Below are positions 1 through 7,222 of a stretch of 14,567 nucleotides of DNA, piece by piece. The stretch covers positions 1 through 14,567 of the forward strand of contig JAKAQR010000053.1 of the NCBI GenBank assembly GCA_021819725.1, in the 5' to 3' direction. A program made the position numbers and the translations under genes. The notes beneath the pieces were generated by a model that had not been told where the DNA came from, did no database searches, and saw nothing but the letters and a program-made list of their open reading frames with translations. Every line of letters starts with the position of its first letter. Position 1 is the first letter of the stretch. The DNA comes from Actinomycetes bacterium (GTDB lineage Bacteria; Actinomycetota; Acidimicrobiia; Acidimicrobiales; Acidimicrobiaceae).

Positions 1-14
1 GATGAGGGGGAGTC

Positions 15-446
15 ATGCCAGTTCGTGAGGCTCAGACCGTTTGGAACGGAACGTTAGAGGCAGGTGCGGGGACCGTCGCGCTGCAGAGCTCGAGAATCGC
101 TACCTACACAGTGTCGTTTCCGACACGCGCTGCTGAATCAGCGGACGGTGTTACGAGCCCTGAGGAGTTGATTGCAGCGGCACACAGTTCGTGCTTCGCG
201 ATGCAGTTCTCCGCCCTGTTGGGCGAGGCAGGCGGGACCGACATCCACCTCGAGGTAGGTGCGAAGGTGCATCTCGGTCCTGATCCAGGCGGTGGATTTC
301 GTATTCCCCGGATTGAACTCACGGTGGGAGGATCAGCAGCTGGAATCGTTCAGGACCAGTTCCGCAGCCTTGCCGAAGATGCCAAGCAGTCGTGCCCGGT
401 GAGCAAAGCGCTCGCTGGTGCGGATATTGACTTAACGGTCGTCTAG
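15..446 (+). CDS. osmC: OsmC/Ohr-family peroxiredoxin
   Basis: Thiol peroxidase of the OsmC family (143 aa, usual size), expected to reduce organic hydroperoxides and hydrogen peroxide in the cytoplasm. Both family cysteines are present: C60 in the helix start SPEELIAAAHSSCFAM and C127 in QSCPVSKAL. R38 (FPTRAA) sits where the catalytic arginine is expected, and E50 in PEEL is the usual glutamate partner. The SPEELIAAAH block matches OsmC better than Ohr, so I call OsmC; the exact subgroup is inference. The ATG at 15 follows a strong GAGGGGGAG ribosome binding site at 4-12. The gene is convergent with the serine hydrolase that ends at 541. No regulator of the OhrR type is visible in the window. 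Upstream context is cut by the window edge. Confidence 0.93.
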   Translation: MPVREAQTVWNGTLEAGAGTVALQSSRIATYTVSFPTRAAESADGVTSPEELIAAAHSSCFAMQFSALLGEAGGTDIHLEVGAKVHLGPDPGGGFRIPRIELTVGGSAAGIVQDQFRSLAEDAKQSCPVSKALAGADIDLTVV

Positions 447-540
447 GCAAAGCGCGCCGAGAAGTTTGCGTCACCAGCGTAGAGCTGCTGCGTCTAAGAA
501 TAGGTTTGAGTCCTTCTGCCTGCCTGTCGCCAGCAAGCGG

Positions 541-2040
541 CTAGCGATTGCCTGGTGCTGTGGGTTCGCTAGCGACACCGAGAAACTGGAGTTTGTGTGG
601 AACTCCTGGTCCAAGCATCGCGTGCATGGTGAGTGCCCCGCGTGCACAATGCATCGTCCAAAAGCCTCGCAACGATCCCTGCGCTGATATCGGATCCGTT
701 GAGATGAGCCGTCCGTGCGTGCTCCGCAGGGTGCCGAAGTCCGGCGGCCTGCGATCGTCGTCGCAGTCCAGGAAGTAGCTTGGTAATGCCACCTCCCTCA
801 GGGCGGCTTGGTTTTGAGGGTTCTGGTAGGTCGCGATAATTGCCTCATAGACGCGACGTAGCTCTTCGGAGACTGGGAGTGGTGTCACACCAACGAGCCC
901 TGTCTCGACAAGGTGCGTTAGGCCCTGACGGACTACATCGCTCAGCGCCGTGTAGGTACGATTGGCCAACGTAACCAACCCAATGTCATAATCGGTAAGC
1001 CACTCCATTCGAGACCCGTAGCCGGGGAGGCCACCGCTATGACCGACGATTCGTCCAAGCAGACGGTGATGGGCGATCGTCAGCCCATATCCATATCCCT
1101 GCGCTGTGAGATCGGGGTGCGTGGTGTTGGGTCGGGATATGGCGGTGTGGATCTGTGCCATCTCCCGTAGGGAGGATCGCTTAATCCATGGAACGGAGAG
1201 ACGAGGCTCCTGATGCCATGCGCCGAGGTGGAGGGCCACCCATTGCGCAAGATCCTTAATGCTCGATGCGAGCCCACCCATGGCGCCGAAGGCGCCATGG
1301 TCAAGTAGCGCCTCAATCTCCCAGTTTCCTTGGTTGAGGCGGTACCCGGTAGCGAGCAATGTCGCATCCACGTCTTGAAGGTTCCAAGTGGAAGCGTGCA
1401 TTTGGAGTGGCTGCAATATCTGCTCGATCGCGAGTACGTTGAGGTCATGACCTGCCGCTCTCTTGGCAATCAGCCCGAGCATGGCATAGCCGAGATTCGA
1501 ATATTCAAATCCTGATCCTGGGGGTAGATCGAGTCCTATGCCGGTCGCAAGCAGAGCGGTGAAGTCAGATTCGGGCATCGCTAGTTGGCGATCGGCCCAT
1601 GGGTCGTCCTCGACGAGGCCGGACGACATCGAAAGTAGCTGGGCGATGGTGAGTGTCGAAGGTTCGATGTGAGGACGATATCGGACCTTGAGTTCGGGTA
1701 GCCACTGCTGCACAGGGTCGTCGAGGCTGAGCTTGGCGCGGTCACGTAAGAGCAGGATGCACATTGCGGTAAAACTCTTGGTCATGGACGCGATCCGAAA
1801 GACGTGGTGTTCAGTCAAGCGGTCGGGGCGTGAGGGGTCTGGAACGCCGCGGGAACCAACGTGGAGGAGTCCGCTTTGATCGACCACACCCCAGACAAGT
1901 CCCGGTACACGATGGACCTCGAAGAAGGACGAAAACAGCTCGTCGATCGGGTCAAAGCATTGGCTCAGTCGTAGGCCAGTCGACGAGACGGCTTGGCCTT
2001 TGCTTGTACCTATCGGATTCGGATGGTGAAGTTCAGACAC
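541..2040 (-). CDS. Serine hydrolase, class C beta-lactamase-related (PF00144 type)
   Basis: A 499-aa penicillin-binding-protein/beta-lactamase-fold hydrolase. The three catalytic motifs are in order: SMTK at residues 85-88 (nucleophile S85, base K88), YSN at 180-182, and HSGG at 334-337 in place of the KTG motif, as in EstB-like and D-aminopeptidase-like members. Residues about 28-385 make the catalytic domain; about 390-499 is an extra C-terminal region common in this family. There is no signal peptide or lipobox at the N terminus, so it is probably cytoplasmic; substrate (ester, peptide or lactam) cannot be predicted. The start is GTG at 2040; TGA and TAA stops lie just upstream in frame, and there is no ribosome binding site, but TAACGT lies six bases before the GTG, as in leaderless actinobacterial promoters. 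It lies 158 bases downstream of the helicase, same strand. Confidence 0.9.
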   Translation of the reverse strand: MSELHHPNPIGTSKGQAVSSTGLRLSQCFDPIDELFSSFFEVHRVPGLVWGVVDQSGLLHVGSRGVPDPSRPDRLTEHHVFRIASMTKSFTAMCILLLRDRAKLSLDDPVQQWLPELKVRYRPHIEPSTLTIAQLLSMSSGLVEDDPWADRQLAMPESDFTALLATGIGLDLPPGSGFEYSNLGYAMLGLIAKRAAGHDLNVLAIEQILQPLQMHASTWNLQDVDATLLATGYRLNQGNWEIEALLDHGAFGAMGGLASSIKDLAQWVALHLGAWHQEPRLSVPWIKRSSLREMAQIHTAISRPNTTHPDLTAQGYGYGLTIAHHRLLGRIVGHSGGLPGYGSRMEWLTDYDIGLVTLANRTYTALSDVVRQGLTHLVETGLVGVTPLPVSEELRRVYEAIIATYQNPQNQAALREVALPSYFLDCDDDRRPPDFGTLRSTHGRLISTDPISAQGSLRGFWTMHCARGALTMHAMLGPGVPHKLQFLGVASEPTAPGNR

Positions 2041-2198
2041 GCTAGCACGTTATCAGATCAGAGGTATCACCGGGTCTTGCCGAGGACTCAAGGCCGAGAC
2101 AGATCTACGGTCCCTGGAGCGAATTGTGCTGGTGTCGTGCATTCGTGTGTACCGATACGCCAAATGGCGGTGGGGAGGGTAGCTGGACGGACGAGGCA

Positions 2199-3755
2199 TT
2201 AGAACAGTGAGTTCTGCGTTGGTGACGGTTCCAGATGGTCGATAACGATCCTGAGAATCGCATCACCATAGCGCTGAACCCGGGTCGCCCCCATGCCTTT
2301 GATGCGACGCAGCTCAAAGGTATTTCGGGGTGACCGCATCGCGATTTCGGCCAACATGATGTCGTGAGCGATGACGTAGGCAGGCACCCCCTCGGATCGT
2401 GCTTGGTCGCGGCGCCATGCCTTGAGTTTGTCCAGGAGTTTCGGGTCTAGATCGGTCTCGTCAGGTCCGGATGGCGGCGACGCGTTTCCCACCTGTGAGT
2501 CCTGCGTGAGTCGCGCCAGCTGTTCTGATCGTTGGCGAATTGAGACATCGAAGTCGAAGATCGCTGGGTGGAGCTGCAAGGCCATGGCATTCAAGCCTTT
2601 GAGGTAGAGACCGTTGAGGCTCCGAAGGCGTGAGAGTGCGACGTAGCCCATGCCCGGTGTAAACGAGCGGGAGAGGTCGATCTCTGCAGCATCGAGGCTC
2701 ATTCCTTGGCTTTTGTGTACTGTGATTGCCCAAGCCAAGCGGAGCGGCACCTGACGAATTTCCGCTTTGTTAACCCCGTCCTCCTCGACTACCCAGGAGT
2801 GAGGCTCTACGGGAATCTTCCGCTGGGATGAAGTCAATTGTACGACTGGCCACGCACCAGATAGATCAACGACGCGCCCGAGCGTGCCGTTGGCGTAGCG
2901 TTGATTCTGATCGTTGGCGACAAACATCACCTCGGCACCTACCTTCAGGATCAGCTCTTGGGGTGCGAGGACCCCGCGCTGCAGAGGTTCCACCAGCGCC
3001 CTTGGTCCGCGAAGCTCCATCGCATAAGTGTGGGGCGCCGAGGCGATATCAGCAAGTCGACGAGCGTTCATGGCATCGACATCGACGTTATGCGAGTACA
3101 GACGGGTGGGCTCGAAGCCGCTAAGCGGTTCGACGCCGATACGTCCACTGAGAATCGCTTCATGGGTAACCCCGAATGATCCGTCTCTCATGGCAGTCAA
3201 TACCTCTGCAAGTTTGTCGTCAGACTGACGGTATTGCTCGGTGAGGTAACACGGTAGTGGGTCGAGGTCATGCCAGGCAGCCGAGTGGAAGGCAAAGTCG
3301 CTCTCGGTCGAGTCTCTATTGATAGGGGGCAGTTGAAACATATCCCCCGCGAGGATCATCTGGAGACCCCCGAAGGGTGCGTCCACGTCGCGTATAGTTC
3401 GAGCAAGGCGGTCTAGCATCGAAAGAAAGTTGCCTGATAGCATCGAGACCTCATCGATGATCAAGACGTCAGTGGTTAGATAGCGGTGTACGAGACGGTC
3501 CTTGGATGTCAACAACTCAAGGTCATGTTGGCGCAGCAGGTCACGGATACCGATGCCAGACCATGAATGAATCGTCAGTCCGCCGATTTGAGTAGCGGCA
3601 ATGCCGGTAGAGGCTGTCACGGCGACCGTCTTGCCGGAACGGGTAGCGACGCGAATAAACTGACGCAGAACGTAGGACTTTCCTGACCCCGGTGCACCCG
3701 TCAAGAAGACGGAGTCGCCAGCTAATAGCCTCGTCATCGCCTGGGCCTGTCGCAT
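2199..3755 (-). CDS. PIF1-family DNA helicase with C-terminal HRDC domain
   Basis: ATP-dependent superfamily 1B helicase, 518 aa. Walker A GAPGSGKS is at residues 20-27, motif Ia TASTGIAA at 47-54, Walker B DEVSM at 101-105, motif III GDMFQLPP at 137-144, the UvrD_C_2-type motif ITVHKSQG at 344-351, and YVALSR (arginine finger region) at 371-376. Residues about 438-510 form an HRDC domain (LLDKLKAWRRDQARSEGVPA followed by a GMGATRVQRYG turn), as found at the end of RecQ. PIF1 enzymes unwind 5'-3' and resolve G-quadruplexes or R-loops; the HRDC tail should add DNA-structure binding. The ATG at 3755 has no clear ribosome binding site; TAGAGT lies six bases upstream and includes an in-frame TAG. 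Only about 12 residues precede the helicase core, so a longer N terminus cannot be excluded. Confidence 0.95.
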   Translation of the reverse strand: MRQAQAMTRLLAGDSVFLTGAPGSGKSYVLRQFIRVATRSGKTVAVTASTGIAATQIGGLTIHSWSGIGIRDLLRQHDLELLTSKDRLVHRYLTTDVLIIDEVSMLSGNFLSMLDRLARTIRDVDAPFGGLQMILAGDMFQLPPINRDSTESDFAFHSAAWHDLDPLPCYLTEQYRQSDDKLAEVLTAMRDGSFGVTHEAILSGRIGVEPLSGFEPTRLYSHNVDVDAMNARRLADIASAPHTYAMELRGPRALVEPLQRGVLAPQELILKVGAEVMFVANDQNQRYANGTLGRVVDLSGAWPVVQLTSSQRKIPVEPHSWVVEEDGVNKAEIRQVPLRLAWAITVHKSQGMSLDAAEIDLSRSFTPGMGYVALSRLRSLNGLYLKGLNAMALQLHPAIFDFDVSIRQRSEQLARLTQDSQVGNASPPSGPDETDLDPKLLDKLKAWRRDQARSEGVPAYVIAHDIMLAEIAMRSPRNTFELRRIKGMGATRVQRYGDAILRIVIDHLEPSPTQNSLF

Positions 3756-3764
3756 GCTGAGACT

Positions 3765-3890
3765 CTACCAGGCGCCGTGGGATGTCTCTTCGATGTTGGC
3801 CATCGGGTCGGTGAGCGCTGCTGGCCGACCGGCTGGTGCAGTCCGGCTCGGGGTCTTGAGCTCATGCTCTCGGAGTGTGGGGGTTCCCAT
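3765..3890 (-). CDS. Possible 41-aa ORF in frame upstream of the helicase
   Basis: An ATG at 3890 opens 41 codons that end at a TAG (3765-3767). The frame is the same as the helicase, whose ATG follows after only three more codons. About 70% of codons end in G or C, much like the established genes, and the product reads like protein (for example LREHELKTPSR, then DPMANIEETSHGAW). It has no recognised domain and no good ribosome binding site. Possible meanings: a small upstream gene, a leader peptide, or the former N-terminal extension of the helicase cut off by an amber codon. The helicase family usually starts close to Walker A, which argues against the last option. Not proven to be expressed. 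Confidence 0.3.
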   Translation of the reverse strand: MGTPTLREHELKTPSRTAPAGRPAALTDPMANIEETSHGAW

Positions 3891-3996
3891 GGGCAGATAG
3901 CGTTGGCACAGAAAGTTCTTGGACCCGCAAGAAAATGGCTGCACTTACTCAATCTCAACGCGAAGTTGGTCTAGCCTTGCTTGGGAGGGGGTGACC

Positions 3997-4269
3997 GTGT
4001 TGTCACAATGTCGCGTGGATCTCGGAGATCGAGCACGGGCGCTTGCACAGCACTCTCCTTTATCTACACAGAGGGGCGCTTTGTCATCTGTTACACCGAC
4101 AGTATCTGCTGGTGGAGTTTCGTTGCGTGCGCTCCGGCGAACACTTCTCAAAGTTTGGCACCATGCGAGTGGTGCAAAGTTGGGGATGTTAGTTGGCGCC
4201 GCTGGGTGGGCTCGCGCCCGGAGTGGCGATCCTCATGTGTTGGGCGCCCTTTTCGAGGTGCCAGGCTGA
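3997..4269 (+). CDS. Possible small ORF upstream of katG, unknown product
   Basis: GTG at 3997 follows a very strong purine-rich ribosome binding site (GGGAGGGGG, 3983-3991, 5-base spacer) and opens 90 codons. The product is basic and moderately hydrophobic, with no domain I recognise. G/C at third positions is below half, which is lower than in neighbouring genes, so coding is doubtful and the case rests on the ribosome binding site. It ends 107 bases before katG. An opposite-strand frame over 3945-4151 is also open, which shows how weak the open frame alone is as evidence. Confidence 0.22.
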   Translation: MLSQCRVDLGDRARALAQHSPLSTQRGALSSVTPTVSAGGVSLRALRRTLLKVWHHASGAKLGMLVGAAGWARARSGDPHVLGALFEVPG

Positions 4270-4271
4270 TG

Positions 4272-4297
4272 CCGTCGAGATGAGGACTCTTCGACGG
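4272..4297 (+). promoter_or_regulatory. Hairpin in the presumed katG 5' leader
   Basis: CCGTCGA at 4272-4278 is perfectly complementary to TCGACGG at 4291-4297; the inner GA/TC pairs can extend the stem past a one-base bulge, leaving a 7-base loop. It ends 79 bases before the katG ATG. It has no following T-run, so it is not a simple terminator; it may be an operator or a leader structure. Role unknown. Confidence 0.35.
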
Positions 4298-4362
4298 TGT
4301 GAACGAAAACGGTCTCGTCAAAAGGCTGCCGGTCGACTGGTCGGTAGAGGTCAAGATGAGAA

Positions 4363-4370
4363 AGAGGGAG
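4363..4370 (+). promoter_or_regulatory. Ribosome binding site that fixes the katG start
   Basis: AGAGGGAG lies six bases before the ATG at 4377. The frame stays open upstream to 4299, but no earlier start has a comparable site, so this sequence decides the start. Confidence 0.75.
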
Positions 4371-4376
4371 AATGAA

Positions 4377-6596
4377 ATGTCCACAGAGAAGCATCAGGAC
4401 CAGGCGACTTGTCCGGTACTCCATAGTCCCGCTGCACTCGGGAGCAGATCGGTCCGGGATTGGTGGCCCGAACAGCTCAATCTTGGAGTGCTGGCCCAAC
4501 ATGCATCGCGGAAGAACCCGTTCGATGATGGGTTTCGGTATGCCGACGCACTGCGACACCTCGATGTTGAGGCGTTGCGAAGGGATATCGATGCCGTGAT
4601 GCGCGATTCGAAGGAATGGTGGCCGGCCGACTACGGACACTACGGCCCCCTCTTCATTCGCATGGCTTGGCATGATGCTGGCACCTATCGCATCGCTGAT
4701 GGTCGAGGAGGAGCAGGGAATGGTAACCAACGCTTCGCTCCGATCAACAGCTGGCCAGACAACGTGAGTCTCGATAAGGCTCGTAGGCTCCTGTGGCCGG
4801 TGAAGCAGAAATACGGTCGCAGCCTATCATGGGCGGACCTCATCGTTTTTGCAGGCAACTGTGCCTTGGAGTCGATGGGCTTTGTCACGTTCGGATTTGG
4901 GTTTGGCCGAGAAGATATTTGGGGCCCAGAGGAGGATGCATATTGGGGTCCTGAAGCTACGTGGTTGGGAGATGAGCGCTACAGTGGCGATCGAGATCTT
5001 GCCGATCCGCTGGGAGCCGTCCAGATGGGTCTCATTTACGTGAACCCCGAGGGGCCGAACGGTAACCCGGATCCCCTGGCGGCTGCTCGGGATATCAGAG
5101 AAACCTTTGCCCGTATGGCAATGAACGATATTGAAACAGTTGCTTTGGTGGCAGGGGGCCATACCTTCGGCAAGACCCATGGTGCAGTTCCGGATCCAGA
5201 GCACTACATAGGACCCGAACCTGAGGGAGCGCCACTCGAGCAACAGGGCCTGGGTTGGCGAAACTTTTACGGAAGTGGAAAGGGTGCAGATACATGGACC
5301 AGCGGTCTCGAAGGAGCCTGGACCAATGATCCAATTCGGTGGGACAACGGATTCTTCGAGAACCTGTTCAGTTTCGACTGGGAGTTGACCACCAGTCCCT
5401 CGGGGGCCAAGCAGTGGATTCCCAAGGGTGGCGACGCTCGCGACGCCGTCCCTGACGCCCATGACTCCTCAAAGCGTCATGCTCCCGTGATGCTGACGAC
5501 GGATATCGCCCTGAGGGAGGATCCGATCTATGCTCCGATCGCGCGGCGGTTCTACCAGCATCCCGAGGAGTTTGCCGAGACCTTCGCAAAGGCCTGGTTC
5601 AAGCTGATCCATCGAGACATGGGGCCCATCGCGCGCTACTTGGGTCCGCTCGTGCCATCTGAGCCACAGATTTGGCAGGATCCGGTGCCAGCAGTCGATC
5701 ACCCTTTGGTCGGTGAGGTTGAAGTTGCCACCCTCTGGCGCATGGTTCTTGAGTCCGAACTCTCGACTGCTCAACTGGTGCGAACGGCGTGGGCATCGGC
5801 CGTAACCTTCCGCGGTACAGACATGCGAGGCGGTGCCAACGGCGCGCGAATCAGACTGGAGCCCCAGCGGAGCTGGGAGGTCAACGATCCGGCTGAGTTG
5901 ACACACGTGCTCTCGGTTCTCGAGAGGATACGGCGCGACTTCAACGACTCCGTTGGCGGGGGCATACGGATTTCACTCGCAGATCTCATTGTTCTTGGAG
6001 GGTGCGCTGCGGTCGAAGAGGCAGCTAAGAATGCAGGCCATCAGGTAAGGGTTCCGTTCCATCCAGGACGGACTGATGCCCTGATTGAGCAGACCGACGC
6101 TGAGTCATTCGCTGTCTTGGAGCCAACGGCAGATGGATTCCGTAACTACGTTCGTGTAGATCATAAACTTCCGGCGGAGCATTTGTTAGTAGAGCGCGCG
6201 AATCTGTTGACACTCACGGCACCACAGATGACCGTGTTGCTCGGCGGTTTGCGCGTGCTGAATGCCAACTACCAGGGGTCACCGCATGGGGTATTGACGG
6301 ATAGGCCAGGAAGACTGACTAACGACTTCTTCGTCAACCTTCTCGATATGGACACTGAGTGGAGACTTTCGACCTCGGGTGATCAGATGTACGAGGGTTA
6401 TGATCGTAGGTCGGGTCAACGTCGTTGGACCGCGACACCGGTTGACCTCGTGTTTGGTGCCAACTCTGAACTCCGAGCGATCGCCGAGGTGTATGCGACC
6501 GATGATGCAGCGGACCACTTCGTCCACGACTTTGTTGACGCTTGGGACAAGGTGATGAACCTCGATCGGTTCGAGCTAGCATTGGGTGATTCATAG
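4377..6596 (+). CDS. katG: Catalase-peroxidase KatG (HPI)
   Basis: Bifunctional heme catalase-peroxidase, 739 aa, the normal family length with both duplicated peroxidase halves. The distal heme pocket is [13 protein letters not shown] with R95, W98 and H99; the proximal ligand is H262 in [10 protein letters not shown]. The KatG-specific Met-Tyr-Trp crosslink can form from W98, Y221 ([12 protein letters not shown]) and M247 (FARMAMND); Y221 and M247 are 26 residues apart and M247 and H262 are 15 apart, as in the Mycobacterium tuberculosis enzyme (Y229, M255, H270). It destroys hydrogen peroxide in the cytoplasm. The ATG at 4377 is chosen over the upstream start at 4299 because it has a good ribosome binding site and gives the usual MSTEKH-like acidic start. 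With OsmC at 15 it points to a peroxide-exposed lifestyle. No terminator hairpin with a T-run follows. Confidence 0.98.
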   Translation: MSTEKHQDQATCPVLHSPAALGSRSVRDWWPEQLNLGVLAQHASRKNPFDDGFRYADALRHLDVEALRRDIDAVMRDSKEWWPADYGHYGPLFIRMAWHDAGTYRIADGRGGAGNGNQRFAPINSWPDNVSLDKARRLLWPVKQKYGRSLSWADLIVFAGNCALESMGFVTFGFGFGREDIWGPEEDAYWGPEATWLGDERYSGDRDLADPLGAVQMGLIYVNPEGPNGNPDPLAAARDIRETFARMAMNDIETVALVAGGHTFGKTHGAVPDPEHYIGPEPEGAPLEQQGLGWRNFYGSGKGADTWTSGLEGAWTNDPIRWDNGFFENLFSFDWELTTSPSGAKQWIPKGGDARDAVPDAHDSSKRHAPVMLTTDIALREDPIYAPIARRFYQHPEEFAETFAKAWFKLIHRDMGPIARYLGPLVPSEPQIWQDPVPAVDHPLVGEVEVATLWRMVLESELSTAQLVRTAWASAVTFRGTDMRGGANGARIRLEPQRSWEVNDPAELTHVLSVLERIRRDFNDSVGGGIRISLADLIVLGGCAAVEEAAKNAGHQVRVPFHPGRTDALIEQTDAESFAVLEPTADGFRNYVRVDHKLPAEHLLVERANLLTLTAPQMTVLLGGLRVLNANYQGSPHGVLTDRPGRLTNDFFVNLLDMDTEWRLSTSGDQMYEGYDRRSGQRRWTATPVDLVFGANSELRAIAEVYATDDAADHFVHDFVDAWDKVMNLDRFELALGDS

Positions 6597-6644
6597 ATTG
6601 CTTTCGAAGGATCATGCTGTCCGTATATTGCATAATCCGCATGG

Positions 6645-7152
6645 TTACAGCCGTTTCTGTGGTTGCATCGTTGTCGGCTGGCCGCTGTTGAGATTGCGAT
6701 CGGTAGTACCGATCGCGTGGTAAACGGCCAGGCTGCGAGACCCGAAAATGGAGGGTGGCTGATCATGACGGCCAACGGTAGAGGTGCTCTGGGCGGCTGG
6801 TTCCAAAGCGCAGCTCTCAGTGAATGTGGCCGATACAGGTAGCGGCGAGCGGTTGGCTGCTGGAGCCGCTCGGGCGATCTCTTTGGCGAGGAGTGTGTCA
6901 ACAATCAGACCGAATATCTGGGTGAATGTCCCTTCGGTCAGGGGGCCGGTACGCCACAGGCAATGGTCTACGAGGTTCGTGATATCCTCTCTTGTGGGCC
7001 TGTCGGCGCTCCTGGTCAAACGACATGAGGACCGCCGTGGCGATGGAAAGTGAGGATGCGTTATTCGCATGCTGAGCGGCGGCCGTTGAGGTGGTGCCGA
7101 CCCCGACCCCGCGGGAGGCTGACATGGATCGCTGGATCCGCTCAATGGTCAA
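6645..7152 (-). pseudogene. Frameshifted gene of unknown function (candidate)
   Basis: Two minus-strand frames look coding in succession. From a TTG at 7152 the frame reads TIERIQRSMSASRG through SIATAVLMSFDQERRQ with roughly three quarters G/C third positions. Around 6990-7010 coding character passes to another frame, reading PTREDITNLVDHCLWRTG, then TEGTFTQIFGLIVDTLLAKE, with about two thirds G/C third positions, to a TAA at 6645. Each frame outside its half is rich in Pro, Ser and Arg, as shadow frames are. A single-base indel would join them into about 165-170 aa. I recognise no domain. The gene is convergent with katG (48-base gap) and divergent from the ligase. No ribosome binding site precedes the TTG, so the true start is uncertain. 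A sequencing error is as possible as decay. Confidence 0.33.
6696..6716. repeat. Perfect 21-base palindrome
   Basis: Arms GCGATCGGTA and TACCGATCGC flank a single central G; all ten base pairs match. It lies 100 bases after katG, within the end of the possible frameshifted gene. It contains two CGATCG words. There is no T-run, so it is not a canonical terminator; a binding site for a dimeric protein or chance within a CGATCG-rich genome are both possible. Confidence 0.5.
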
Positions 7153-7212
7153 GATCGGCTTTTGGAAAGTCGCTGGGTTAGCGATCTAGGCTGCGACGCA
7201 GGGTTGACGAGT

Positions 7213-7219
7213 GAGGGAG
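7213..7219 (+). promoter_or_regulatory. Ribosome binding site placing the ligase start at 7223
   Basis: GAGGGAG precedes the ATG at 7223 by three bases from its end (its AGGG core by five). An in-frame GTG at 7211 overlaps this site and lacks a good site of its own, so the ATG is preferred. Confidence 0.55.
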
Positions 7220-7222
7220 CAG

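Larger units (their letters stand above)
3756..4376. other. Interval between helicase and katG: no firm gene
   Basis: About 620 bases separate the divergent helicase and katG starts. It must hold both promoters. What can be seen: the two doubtful small ORFs listed separately; a 13-base odd palindrome GATCTC-G-GAGATC at 4018-4030; an imperfect dyad at 4154-4178 (TTTG[G]CACCA, 6-base gap, TGGTGCAAA); and a hairpin at 4272-4297. I find no FurA-type gene of the kind that often precedes katG in actinobacteria. Confidence 0.5.

Noticed and set aside
412..478. Inverted repeat GCTGGTG / CACCAGC around the OsmC stop as a terminator
   Set aside because: Arms are only seven bases and 52 bases apart, partly inside the gene, with no T-run.
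2198..2200. TAATG overlap at the helicase stop opening a 48-codon ORF
   Set aside because: The ORF is Arg/Ser/Pro-rich, has no ribosome binding site, and ends before the hydrolase; no sign of a real gene.
3981..4283. Second plus-strand ORF of 100 codons upstream of katG
   Set aside because: Trp-, Cys- and Ser-rich composition and no start signal better than the overlapping 3997 frame.
4299..4376. Upstream start for KatG at 4299
   Set aside because: No ribosome binding site there, and the 26 extra residues do not resemble KatG N termini; ATG 4377 has AGAGGGAG at good spacing.
4827..5462. Minus-strand ORF of 211 codons opposite katG
   Set aside because: Antisense shadow of the conserved KatG heme-binding region.
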